From Rhyacophila brunnea (lineage: Eukaryota > Arthropoda > Insecta > Trichoptera > Rhyacophilidae), in NCBI GenBank assembly GCA_022495005.1, contig JAGYXB010001050.1, positions 1 to 64,000 of the forward strand: a stretch of DNA of 64,000 nt. The letters run 5' to 3'. Positions within the stretch are counted from its first letter, which is position 1; each line of letters begins with the position of its first letter. Under the pieces are notes generated by a model. That model searched no databases, had not been told where the DNA came from, and was given only the letters and a program-made list of their open reading frames with translations. Below are positions 1 to 10,974 of this stretch, piece by piece. The position numbers and the translations under genes are program-made.

Positions 1-182
1 GATACTCGACAACTCCATAATTCAAATGGATGTACTCGTACATATAAAAAATATAGAAAAATTGCTTGAATTACAATATTTGGATAACGCTACTGCAGCA
101 CGTCACACTGACTTTAGAGATAGGTAAGGTGGCCCGCCAATCATTCTAGCCTGGGGGGCCGCTTCAGGATGTGGGGGCCATG
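1..182 (+). mobile_element. Right part of hAT-type MITE, family G
   Basis: The segment ends in a GC-rich terminus reading GTGGGGGCCATG, shared with the copies ending at 10020 and 19864 and, inverted, with the copy starting at 50637. Its beginning (GATACTCGACA, then CTCCATAATTCAA) also matches the copy at 19.7 kb. The left end is cut off by the window, so its target duplication cannot be tested; bases 183-190 would be the right half. Non-coding. Confidence 0.75.
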
Positions 183-637
183 GCCTACATAACATCAATA
201 CTTGATCCTGCTACTAGTATTTAATTCCAATATTAACAAATTATATTTCATATTAGACATGTCATTAGTAAAATTTCTCCATTAGTATAGGATAGAAATA
301 ATGAAACGTCCGATGTCCAATGCAGAACATACTACATTTTTCCATTTAAGGCTAGTCACGAAATGATCCATAATCCGCTATTGTTTTTTATCATTGTTTT
401 CCTGAAGAGACAAATTTACATTGGAATGTAACTTTCATTATTTAGCTTGTATTTCGTAAAAGATGCTTTTCAAGTGTCAGTTTAATGCCTTGGAACGTAG
501 CACCTTGACGTAGACTGAATTAACATTTCTCTCCCGGCTCAATTCTTCACTTAATTTTGATCTTTGATTTCTCACTTTTACTCTTGTGTCCTAGTGTTTT
601 CATCAATCCATACTAATTGCCGCCTTTTTATTTCCAG

Positions 638-766
638 GGTCAAATGGAGCTGAAGGAGGTTGTACTCCTCTGGAAGCAGAAAGGACATGTTATGACATAC
701 TGGAACGATACCCAGGAGGAAAAACCAACTGATTTCCTTTCCAAATTCTTCACCGGCTCTAATTAA
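638..766 (+). CDS. Candidate last exon of an unidentified gene
   Basis: A good acceptor (TTTTTATTTCCAG) precedes a stretch of higher GC than its surroundings. Read from the first base it is open for 42 codons to TAA at 764-766, giving a polar protein tail with the motif VVLLWKQKGHVMTYWND and ending FFTGSN. Read with the third base as codon start it is also open, for 30 codons to TGA at 730-732, giving a cysteine-containing tail (GGCTPLEAERTCYDILERYP). A poly(A) signal lies 22 bases after the TAA. I recognise neither peptide as a known family, and no upstream exon is visible; the upstream intron holds the MITE at the window edge. The exon is plausible from splice site, composition and poly(A) signal, but product and frame are undecided. 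Confidence 0.38.
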   Translation, partial: GQMELKEVVLLWKQKGHVMTYWNDTQEEKPTDFLSKFFTGSN

Positions 767-787
767 AAATCAATTTAGCGAATTATA

Positions 788-793
788 AATAAA
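788..793 (+). promoter_or_regulatory. Possible poly(A) signal AATAAA
   Basis: AATAAA shortly after the stop of the candidate last exon; a second AATAAA follows near 856-861. In AT-rich DNA such hexamers also occur by chance. Confidence 0.35.
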
Positions 794-799
794 TACTTA

Positions 800-1670
800 C
801 AGTGATAAATTTCAGTTCTAATTCTCATCCCTTTTTAACATTTAATTAATTTGTAAATAAAATATGAAAAAAGCATAGTTTACGTATTGTATTTTTAATT
901 TATTTATTTCATGATTATTTTTGTTTATCTAAAATAAAATAATTAAAAATACAATAAATTATTATATTGTTTTTTTTACAGTCTTGTAATGTTCTGCATT
1001 ATTGAAATCTGTATAGGTTTAGTTTGTGTTAATAAATTATTGTAATAATTTCAGGTGTTTCATTAACAAGACATTCCTTATAGACTTTTCTATGCTAAAA
1101 TGCAGTATATGACAATTTGTGACTTTACAGGTGAATAATTTGAAAGAAGTATTTTATTTGTTTCGTCCAAAGATGTTGAGGACCTCCATCTATGAAGGTA
1201 TCTAACCTAAATATATGAAATTTAAGGAATAAAAGGACTAGAGAAACAACACTTCTCCACATCAAAAGAAATACTCAATTTCAATCTATTCTATTACTGT
1301 GCAAAGAGCCTATTCAGCGACGGTTGGTGGAAACTTCGCCTCTGTTGAAAGTGCGGGAATTCACTTCTTCTCTATCCTTCACTTATGCAGCAGGCCATGC
1401 GTGATGCAATTGAAACAGTAATGCCAACCATACCATAATTTATTATAGTACAATACCGTAATAGCAAATTGAATTCACGAAACATGAAAAATACTATATT
1501 TTGGCGCCAAATATGCCAAAAAAAATATAATTTTGTAGGATTGAAAACGATGATCCTGTACTATATTTTTTTTCATAATATTACACCATTGTACTATAAA
1601 TCAGTATCAGTGGCGAAGATTGGAGGAATTTGTCATGTTTATTGGCATGATTTTATTATGATGTAGTAGG
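800..1670. other. AT-rich spacer, no feature seen
   Basis: Poly-A/T-rich single-copy-looking DNA. No coding, tRNA or terminal-repeat structure seen. Confidence 0.5.
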
Positions 1671-1671
1671 T

Positions 1672-2420
1672 ACAGGCCCACGATGGCCGAGCGGCTTAAG
1701 TGTCGGCTTATAATGTCGTGGGTCGCAGGTTCGAATCCTGAGTCAGGTAAATACAAATTATATTGTTTTTAAATTTCTGTTTGGAGTCAAAGTATGGACC
1801 TAATAGGTTGAGCAAGTGGCTGTAAGTGGGCTCGCACATCAAACTTGCCGCATGCGTCGCATATCGAATTCGTCGATGTGACGTCATCGTAAACCAAGAA
1901 ACAAACGTTATCAAATAGTGCTTCCCATATTGGCCGATGCAACTGAGACGCTTGAAAAAAATATGTTATTGCGTCGAGTTGCATTGTGCCAGAACCTGGA
2001 TGTCGACATCGACTCCGCGCATGCGCACAGCCGCACAATCGGCCTTTTCTGTCTAGACTGTCATTGCTCACTCATCACTGGTCGCCGCGTTTGACGTTTG
2101 TCTATACAATCAACACATCAACAAAAATGGCAGACGAGAGCCTTCTATTTAAATGTCTGCAGTACCAATACATAATAATTGGTGTTTCCGACATATTTGC
2201 GCAATGGCATCTTTTAGCTAGAGTATATTTTGACGTTTCGGGAGATTACGCGCGAATGTGGCGAATGTCGATGTCGCTAGGTAGATGTGCGAGGTTGTAT
2301 CATGCAACACTGACCGGCGGGTCTCGGAAGTTTTGATTTATGGCCGTCAGGCACACAAGGCGAGTTGTGATGTGCGAGCCGGCTAATCTGTTGATGCAAA
2401 CATGGTGAAGTAGTAGTAGT
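1672..2420 (+). mobile_element. tRNA-derived SINE (family S1), split by a MITE
   Basis: The head carries an A box (TGGCCGAGCGG) and a B box (GGTTCGAATCC) spaced as in a tRNA with a long variable arm. The body contains TATGGACCTAATAGGTTGAG, also present in the copies at 39617-39868 (+) and 51724-51965 (-). The body breaks off at 1825 and resumes at 2384 with AATCTGTTGATGCAAAC, which corresponds to the later part of the other copies (AATCTGTTAATACAAAT in the 51.7 kb copy). About 20 bases present in the other copies are missing at the junction. The 3' end is truncated. Confidence 0.75.
1826..2383. mobile_element. PIF/Harbinger-type MITE with TAA target duplication
   Basis: Terminal inverted repeats of about 25 bases: the left end begins GTGGGCTCGCACATCA and the right end, read inverted, begins GCCGGCTCGCACATCA. 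Both sides are flanked by TAA (1823-1825 and 2384-2386), the usual 3-bp TWA duplication of this superfamily. The 558-bp interior is clearly richer in CpG than its surroundings. An open frame from 2127 (starting MADESLLFKCLQY) is present, but no DDE or Myb-like motif can be recognised, so it is treated as non-autonomous. Confidence 0.75.
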
Positions 2421-4719
2421 AAGTAAAAATATCACTCATTCCTATATTAGGCGTACCCTACTATGTCACGATTAGTTGCTATCAATGTAACTTTTTAATC
2501 CCACTGAAGAGGGAATATTGTTTACATCTGTGTAACTACTGTCCGACAACAAGAAATCGGCGATAACAGGAAGTCGCTTAGTCGCATATAGAAGACTTCT
2601 CAGTGACATACCTGTCATGGCGGCAACACGTGCTAGATGCATGTTTAAATAATGTATCGGCTCTATTTTTAGGTGAGACTCATTTTCTTCTTAACAAAAA
2701 AAATTATTAATAATATATCTAACATCACTCCTGATCATTTTAGATATATTTTTATTATAAAAAACTTCAAAATATGTAAATTGATGGATCCGTACACCAC
2801 GGGAGCATAAAAAGAAATGATAAATTTGGGGGCGTTCCTCATTTGAAAACGGAAGTGCAATTAGCTGCACTGGACGGGACTGTTAGTTCACAGTTTTAAC
2901 ATGTGTACAAGAAGTTCTTGTTCGACAGTAACTGTTAATACTTCCCCATCAAAATCTCAATGAAATCATATTATATTACACCTGAACTTATCTAGGTACA
3001 TGCTTTTTACATTTTCATGACTCAATTCTTATGAACCCATGGTGTGATCGAATAATCTATCCCGTGATGCCGCATTGGACAACCCGTTTTAGAGAAAGCT
3101 ATAGTAGAAGGGAAAAAAATCGCAGAATTTCATGAGCATTGTTTTTGTAGGGAATGATTAATAAAAATATGATTCATTTTGAAAGATATGTCCATGAATA
3201 GTATTAGGAGATGTCTGGGTAAAGCGATTAAAATGAATTCTTGATCTATCATTTTTGAAGGGACAAAATGAATCAAAAAATAAATGCGGTATAAAGGAAA
3301 AAATTAAAGTTCCTGATAAAAAACAAAGTTAAAATTTCACATTTTTTTTTGCATAAATGGAGTTAGAATGGATGCTGTCAGACTCCAGAAGATCATGAGA
3401 TATCAATCAATACGCTGTTTCTAACATTGATATCTGAGGATGACTGGGGTGTATGACTGATGATTGAGGAGTCAGTGACCGATTTATTTAGAGCAAATAA
3501 TAAGGGTGTTTATTGTTTTTATATAATTTATACTCCAGAATGCACCATATGTATAGCTATGTATTTTGGAATACGCTATACAAAATTTTCATTAAAATAA
3601 TAATTTGTGTTGACCGAAGATAATACTATCAAAAGAAGAATTGAATGCATGGGAGACAATATGAAAAGCCAATTAATGTTTCAGATTAAACAGAGCGCCC
3701 TCTTTGCAAATCAGCTCGATGAATATACTGGTATTACAAATTGTGTACAGTTAATACTTTTAGGATAAATTTTTTTTAGATTTCGGGGGCCGTGGTTTGA
3801 AAAAGTTTAGGGACTACTGCTCTATATGACCTGTCATTATACAGATAACTTAAGATTCATTACATTATTTATGAATGAAAAGGTTGTTAAAACATCAGCT
3901 AACAATGGAATAATAAATTTTAATTATTATAATATTATCAGCTATGTATGGGATTGTGAATAGTTTTATTGATTCAAAGTTTTATTTCTAGGAATATGTA
4001 GCTGTTTTTCAATTACTTATAATATAATATTATTATACCAAGCAAGTTTATTTTCATAAATATGTAAGTAGTAATTTATTGTGCTAAAATAGAATACTGT
4101 TTATTTTCAATTAATTTGATTTCTTTGGAAAATCAATGTTAGTAATAAAAATTCTAAATTATATCTTTTATTTTATCATAATTATACCTGTTAACTGCTA
4201 ATTCAATATTGTAGTTGAAGTGAAACAATAATATATTTTTTACATATTATTATGTTTATAATATATAGTGGGTATTGTTCAAGCCAACCTCCTATTCTAC
4301 ACTCCGAGATCAAGATACAGTGGACAAGTTTGTACACTGGGATTAGCCTGGTATCGTCCATAGATGGTCCATGGTAGATTATCGATAAGACAAGGCATAT
4401 TATTTCTAATTCTGAAGTTATTTAATAGACTCAACATCAGAATCACTTCGACAGCATGCTTTAGGAGCTGTTTGTAAGGGCGTCTACATTTGGAGTCAGC
4501 AATAGCGAAGGGTGGATGTAGGTTGTTAAGATCTTACATAAATAGTGCATAATAAACTTTGTCTGTCATACGTATTTGTTTACATTGAACTAAGACTACA
4601 AATTGTAGATAGCGTTAGTTAGTTATTATATATATTCTTCTTCACACAACAGCAGGCCATAAGCTCCAATGACAGTAGTGTAGTTAGGAATAGGAGTGTA
4701 ACAATCATAAACATGCAGA
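2421..4719. other. Repeat-derived spacer without genes
   Basis: AT-rich. Near 3775-3820 there is a degraded hAT-like terminus (inverted reading CAGTAGTCCCTAAAC, then CACGGCCCCC), whose partner end was not found. No coding exon seen. Confidence 0.45.
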
Positions 4720-4815
4720 ATTTGAGTAAATCACATAAATGTATGACCTCACCGGAAATCGAAACCTCTGATATAAAAGCCAGTGCCTTACGCACTGCAC
4801 TATGAGGGCTATCAC
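4720..4815 (-). mobile_element. SINE family S2, partial
   Basis: Inverted B box (GGTTTCGATTTCCGG-like) and the tRNA-like head reading, on the - strand, AGTGCAGTGCGTAAGGCACTG. The same head occurs at 12478-12655 and 23187-23357. Strongly diverged and 3'-truncated. Confidence 0.65.
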
Positions 4816-5841
4816 CTATTGCTAGTCCATCTCTAGTGCAATACTAGAGATGGCGCTGTCTGTTGGCATTAATATTTATTATACTAAACATAAAGAACTA
4901 TTGTTGTAAACATAGTTATGTTAAAATGAAGAATAAATAATATTTGGTAAATCAGAATATGTCCGTGGTTATAGCACTTTTTCAAATTATATTTTGTGGT
5001 CATCAAATATGAAATTATAAGATGAGAAAACAAGAGGTTACATAATGACATATACATCCTTCTTAGAAAATCTACAGATTGTTCAGGATTAGCTCGCATT
5101 AATATAGGTAGGTACGTCGAATTCTTTATTTTGGGCTGAAATTGATGCAAGAATATTTTTACGCCTTTAACGTTTAACGTACACAAATTAATACGTCAAC
5201 CTAACAAAACATAAAAATAATTTACGTGTTCCGTTACATACGATTGATAGGTTATTTATTAAAATATATTATTATCCCCTATATATTATTATCCTAAGAG
5301 ATTTTGGAAAATACACCAACAGCTCATTTAAGCGACATTTTATTGTTATTTTTACATCTTCACTTCGAAATGTGCGCAACCGATTCATCTACCGATTGAA
5401 TTGAACACTTTCAGAAATTTTCCATGATTTTACATGTACGTGACGTTTATATCCGATATTTTCTTACACACCGTATACAATCGCCATATTTACTGTTTAC
5501 GCCTCACAGAATGACGTCTTCGTCGCTTAAGACCTTCTAATCCTTTATTTGACAAACAAATTCGATTATTTTATTCAAATATCGTAATGTAGGCATTGGC
5601 GCACTTTTTTCCGGTGAAAAAACCATAATCTTGCTACAATTCACTGCGTAAATAAAAATCTGACAGGTGTGTCCGCCACTGTCCGTCATATCATAGATAA
5701 CGTGATATTCCAAATTTGATTTTTTTAAATACTTCTTTGTGGCTGTTCACACACTATTTTTTTTATTGAATAATTACCTAGGCTACTAATTTCCATAGAT
5801 CACGATATAGTTGCCATTGCAAACAATGAAAGAAATTAATA
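4816..5841. other. AT-rich spacer with a short hairpin
   Basis: At about 4829-4853 a near-perfect inverted repeat (CCATCTCTAGT ... ACTAGAGATGG) with a 3-4 base loop. Otherwise nothing recognised. Confidence 0.45.
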
Positions 5842-7450
5842 CGAATTGTTATAGTTATTAAAATGTGTGATATTGCATAATATCTACCTATTTTTATCAT
5901 CCCTATCATCATCATATCCTATCCACTGCTGGATGAAGGCCTCCTCAGCCTTATTCTACTCCTTACTTACACATGAATTGTTATATTTATCAAAATCAGT
6001 GATATTATATTATTATCTACCTATCTATATATAATGCCATTATTATCACGAGCCTCAATAAATCCACTGCTGGATGAAGGCCTCTCTACGCTGATTGTAT
6101 TCTTGACAGTATTGAATTTCTAATGTTATTTATCTACATATTCATAATATCGTCATCATAATCATCATCATCATCAACCAGGATCAATCCACTGCTGGAT
6201 GAAGATTCCGCAACCTGATTCTACTACTATTAGTTCAACGAATTTGTGATATTATACATATTTCTATCCATCTTATCATCATCGACTTGAACCAATCCAC
6301 TGCTGGATAATGGCCTCCCTAGCCCGAATCTACTCCTTTCTGTCATATGAATTGCTGTATTTATCAAAATCGGTGATACTATATTTATTTACATATTCAT
6401 ATTGTCATCATCATCAACCAGGATCAATCCTCTGCTTAATAAAGACCTCCATAGACTGATTCTATTCTTTTTTGTCATATGAATTTCTGTATTTATCAAA
6501 ATCGGTTATATTATATTTATCTACATATTCATATCGTCATCATCATCATCACATCGAACTGAACCAATACACTGCTTAATAAAGACCTCCCTAGCCTGAT
6601 TTTACTCCGTTCTGTCATATGAATCCCTGTATTTATAAAAATCGATCATATTGTATTTATCTACATATTCATATCGTCATTATCATTATCATCATCATCG
6701 ACCTGAACCAATCCACTGCTTAATAAAGACCTCCCTAGCTTGATTCTACTCCTTTCTGTCATATGAATTGCTGTATTTATCAAAATCGGTGATATTATAT
6801 TTATTTACATATTAATATCGTCATCATCGACCTGAACCAATCCACAGCTTAATAAAGACCTCCTTAGCCTGATTCTACTCCTTTCTGTGATATGAATTTC
6901 TGTATTTATCAAAATCGGTGATATTACATTTATCTACATATTCATATCGTCATCATCATCAACCAGGATCAATTCACTGCTGGATGAAGGGTTCCGCAAC
7001 CTGATTCTACTACTATAATATACCTATTTCTATCGTCCTTATCATCATTGACCTGAACCCATCTATTGCTGGATAAAGGCCTCCCATGCCTGATTCTACT
7101 CCTTTCTGTCATTTGAATTGCTGTATTTATCAAAAACGGTGATATTATATTATATCTATTTATATTTCCATTATCATTATGAGCCTGAATAAATCCACCG
7201 GTGGATGAAGGCCTCTCTAAGTTGTTTGAATTTCTGTCGGTCATATGAATTGCTATATTTATCAAAATTGCTGATATTATATTTACCCATTCATAATATC
7301 GTCATTATCATCATCAACCAAGATTAATCCACTGCTGGATGAAGGTTATCCCAACCTAATTCTACTCTTCTTGGTCATATAAACTGCAATATTTTTTTAA
7401 ATTTGTGATTTTATATACCTACCCATTTATATCGTCATTATCGTCATCAA

Positions 7451-7482
<32 letters not shown>

Positions 7483-7550
7483 TTTAAGCTGATTCCACAT
7501 CTTTAGGTCTTATAAATTCCTATTTTTATCAGATATAATATGTATTGCTT
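5842..7550. repeat. Satellite array A, about 13 units of about 130 bp
   Basis: Thirteen units marked by variants of ATCCACTGCTGGATGAAGGC at about 5933, 6064, 6189, 6297, 6429, 6567, 6713, 6842, 6974, 7062, 7192, 7328 and 7460. Spacing is mostly 125-138 bp with one short interval of about 88. Each unit has an ATCATCATC run, then the marker, then CTGATTCTACTCCTTTCTGT, then an AT-rich half with TTATCAAAATCGGTGATATT. The first half matches, in reverse complement, the 3' end of the RTE LINE at 24109-24421, including its GAT-repeat tail. Open frames inside are by-products. Confidence 0.85.
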
Positions 7551-7699
7551 CATTATTTATCAACATTTGTCTCGATATGAATGTCCCGCACCGGGAAACT
7601 ATATTGTAAACTAAATTAAAATCGAATCCAAAATATGCAAACGTTATTAATGTTATTAATATGCAGTAACAAACCAAAATTGGATGGAACAAACTTTGT

Positions 7700-9095
7700 A
7701 TTTTATATAATACTAATTTAGAAACCTTCGCAGGTGTGCGCACAACTTACAAAAATTTCATCGCAATCAGATGAATGGTATAAGAACGCATATGAATAGA
7801 AGAAGATAGAATAGATGAAAAAGAAGAAGAAATGGTTGTCTCAATTTTATAAACCTTTGCGGGTGTGAGCACAACACTTGATCAAAATTTCATTGCAATC
7901 GGATGAATGGTATAGGAACACATACGAATAGAAGAAGAAGAAGACGATTGTACTAATTCAGAAACCTTCGCGGGTGTTGGCACAATTACTGAAGAAAGTT
8001 TTATTGCAATCGGATGAATGGAATAGGAACTCATACAATTAATAGAAGAAGAAGATGGTCGTACTAATTCAGAAACCTTTGCGGGTGTTACCACAACAAC
8101 TGACGAAGGTTTCATCGCAATCGGATGAATGGTATAGGAACCATACGAATAAAAGAAGATATAATGAAGAAGACGAAGAAGATGTTTGTACAAATTCATA
8201 AACCTTTGCGGGTGTTGGCACAACCACTGACGAAAGTTTCATCGCAATCGGATGAATGATATAGGGACCATACGAATAAAAGAAGATATAATGAAGAAGA
8301 AGAAGAAGAAGAAGAAGATGGTTGTACTAATTCAGAAACCTTTACGGGTGTTACCACAATAACTTATGAAGGTTTCATAGCAATCGGATGAATGATATAG
8401 GAACCATACGAATAAAAGAAGATATAATAGAAGAAGAAGAAGATGGTTGTACAAATTCAGAAACCTTCGCGGGTGTTGGCACAACCACTGACGAAAGTTT
8501 CATCGCAATCGGATGAATGATATAGGGACCATACGAATAAAAGAAGATAGAATGAAGAAAAAGAAGAAGATGGTTGTACTAATTCAGAAACCTTTACGGG
8601 TGTTACCACAACAACTGATGAAAATTTCATCGCAATTGAATGAATGGTATAGGAACAATACGAATAAAAGAAGATAGAATGAAGAAGAAGATGATGATTT
8701 TTCTAATTCAGAAACCTTCATGGGTGTGCATACAACCACATACCAAAATTTCATCGTAATCGGATGAATGGTATAGGAACCATATGAATAAAAGAAAATA
8801 GAATGAAGAAGAAGAAGATGATGATTTTTCTAATTCAGAAACCTTCATGGGTGTGCATACAACCACTTACCAAAATTTCATTGTATCAGATGAATGGTAT
8901 AGGAACCATATGAATAAAAGAAAATAGAATGAAGAAGAAGAAGAAGATGATGATTTTTCTAATTCAGAAACCTTCATGGGTATGCATACAACCACTTACC
9001 AAAATTTCATCGCAATCGGATGAATGGTATAGGAACGCATACGGGACAGACACACAGACAGACAGACATACAGACAGACAGACATTCATTTTTAT
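7700..9095. repeat. Satellite array B, about 11 units of about 125 bp
   Basis: Units are marked by AGAAACCTTCGCGGGTGT variants at about 7720, 7850, 7968, 8076, 8200, 8337, 8459, 8587, 8708, 8838 and 8968. Each contains TTTCATCGCAATCGGATGAA, then TGGTATAGGAACCATACGAAT, broken here at the usual unit end, then a variable GAAGAAGAAG run. The last unit continues into a retroelement-like tail with (ACAGAC)n and ATTCATTTTTATATATTAGA. A further degraded tail copy follows at 9118-9215, where the microsatellite is (AAAC)n. Confidence 0.85.
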
Positions 9096-9469
9096 ATATT
9101 AGAAAGTGCAAGCAATAAGTTGACAAAGTTTTATCGCAATCGGATGAACGGTATGGCAGTGCATTCAATACGAACAAACAAACAAACACACAAACAAATA
9201 TTATTTTTTATATATTAGAAGATTTAAATCGACATCAGCCCTAGACGGACTATAATAATTATGACCACAACTATATTATACGCAATGCATAGGTATTTCA
9301 AAAAAATATTGAACATAAACAAGCGCCGAATGGGATAAATCAATAATAATCAATGTAGGTATATCAGTAAAGTATGTCAATTTATCGCCTGCTCCGCTGA
9401 TAATTCATTGGTCATGATTCAATTTGACTATTTTTCTAATTCTTTATAAAAACACCTTATTATTCTACC

Positions 9470-10020
9470 CATGCCCCCCACAAAGGGGGTCTGACAGGGC
9501 TCTAGCCTGTAGGCCTGGCGTGGCGGGTCGACTAGTTTAGTGAGAAAAACACAAACAACAAATTTGCTTGAATAGTAAAAAGTGGCATACGGAGCTACTT
9601 TCCTCAAGGAATATTTACATTTTAAAATATATGCCTGTGCGATGCAATTTGGTGTGATATGAATGATATTATGATGATTGATGTAATTGAATGATAATTT
9701 ATGTGTAGAATTTTATTTTATAATTATTTTAGTGTGTTTCCTGACTAATAAAATGGCTATTTACCCAAAATGGCGAAGAGTTGAATGTTACTTGGCTACT
9801 GTAAAAGGAGTTCGCGATTAGTGCCGAAAACTCAATAATTCAACTGGATTTATTTAAAAAATGCTGAAAATACACAGAATCACCTTAATTCTGGGGTTAC
9901 GCGGAAACCATTTTAGGAACACTACTGTCGAAAATCACACTTCCCTTAACCCTAGCGATATGTAGGCGAGTCCGCCATACATCTTGATCTGGGGACCCAC
10001 TTCAGGATGTGGGGGCCATG
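9470..10020 (+). mobile_element. hAT-type MITE, family G, with 8-bp target duplication
   Basis: Ends are CATGCCCCCCAC and GTGGGGGCCATG, inverted relative to each other. ATTCTACC flanks both sides (9462-9469 and 10021-10028); the identity runs on for three more bases. The sub-terminal GC-rich blocks (left GCTCTAGCCTG, right CACTTCAGGATGTGGG) recur in the other copies. AT-rich, non-coding interior. Confidence 0.8.
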
Positions 10021-10029
10021 ATTCTACCC

Positions 10030-10640
10030 ATCTGAATGGGGTTTCTTCATGGTTTCTATTCGACGTTTGACCACACTAAAGATCACGATCACCGACTATC
10101 ATTCCATCGGCTATTTATTTATATTATCCAGGTTAATCTGCCCAAGAAATCTTAAATCCACCTGTCTGAATTTCGACCGTCCAGGTTTTTTATTTTTCTC
10201 GGGGGATGCGTACATTATAATATTATGTAGGTGCATGGCTGATCTAGCGCTCTCTGGATTTTCAAAATTTTTATAGTATGCCACGTTGCCACGTGCGGTT
10301 ATCCCACCTGGAAAATAATAATGATTATTTCTCAAGAGTCTTCAGAATTCCCGAGAAATCAAAAAAATAATTCATAATTCTCGAGAAAACTAATATTTTT
10401 GATTTTGAAAAGTCTATTTCTTGTTTTTAATTTTTATGGGTGTTGTAAAATGCAACTTTAGTAGTTCATCAGTCAACAGTCATCACAGACCAAATCCATA
10501 ACACTATAATATTACTGTCTTCTAATATCCCCACCATCTCGACACATTGAGTTGATATACCTACCTAAAACTTACCTGTCCTATTCGAACAGCTGATCGT
10601 GCAAATTCGCGAATTGGTGTTACACCACATAATAACGATA
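10030..10640. other. AT-rich spacer, no feature seen
   Basis: Open frames on both strands overlap and show no family resemblance. No terminal repeats found. Confidence 0.4.
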
Positions 10641-10670
10641 ATTTATTCAAACTTATCAGCGGCACTCGGC

Positions 10671-10968
10671 TCAGTTTACTTTTAGTAGTTGCATATACTT
10701 CAAACAAATCAGTCGCTTCAATCTACCGACCTAACAAATTACTACGAACACTTTACAATAATATTTCAAGGTAGATTTACTATGACAGCTGAAGTGACCG
10801 TCAAGAATTAGTTACCTTTCGCGCACTGAGTATAATTTGGTTGGCGTAGAAAAAGATTAAAACATTAAATAATTAACACAGGACTTATTAAAAACTGTTC
10901 GGAGATATTGGAAAGTGCAAACACACCAGTGAGTGATAAAAAAGAAAAAAAGGACTTGCATACAATAC
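10671..10968 (+). promoter_or_regulatory. Candidate promoter and non-coding first exon
   Basis: Two arthropod-type initiator motifs (TCAGTT at 10671, TCAGTC near 10709) lie in a stretch that matches no other repeat in the window. Two good splice donors follow: CAGTGAGTG with GT at 10929 and ACGTGAGTAA with GT at 10969. A nine-codon upstream frame beginning ATGACAGCTGAAG lies inside. This could be the untranslated first exon required by the acceptor before the transporter ATG, which would make the first intron about 38 kb. This is inference from motifs only; another candidate sits at 46831-46903. Confidence 0.3.
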
Positions 10969-10974
10969 GTGAGT

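Noticed and set aside
1676..1750. tRNA gene
   Set aside because: A and B boxes are present but the acceptor stem does not pair, and the same head with the same non-tRNA body recurs at 39.6 and 51.7 kb. It is a SINE.
7882..8223. Open frame with repeated SYTIHPIAMK-like units
   Set aside because: Translation of satellite B; the repeated peptide only mirrors the DNA period.
5842..9095. Regularly spaced repeats resembling a CRISPR array
   Set aside because: Units are 110-138 bp with no unique spacers, and this is insect nuclear DNA. They are tandem satellites.
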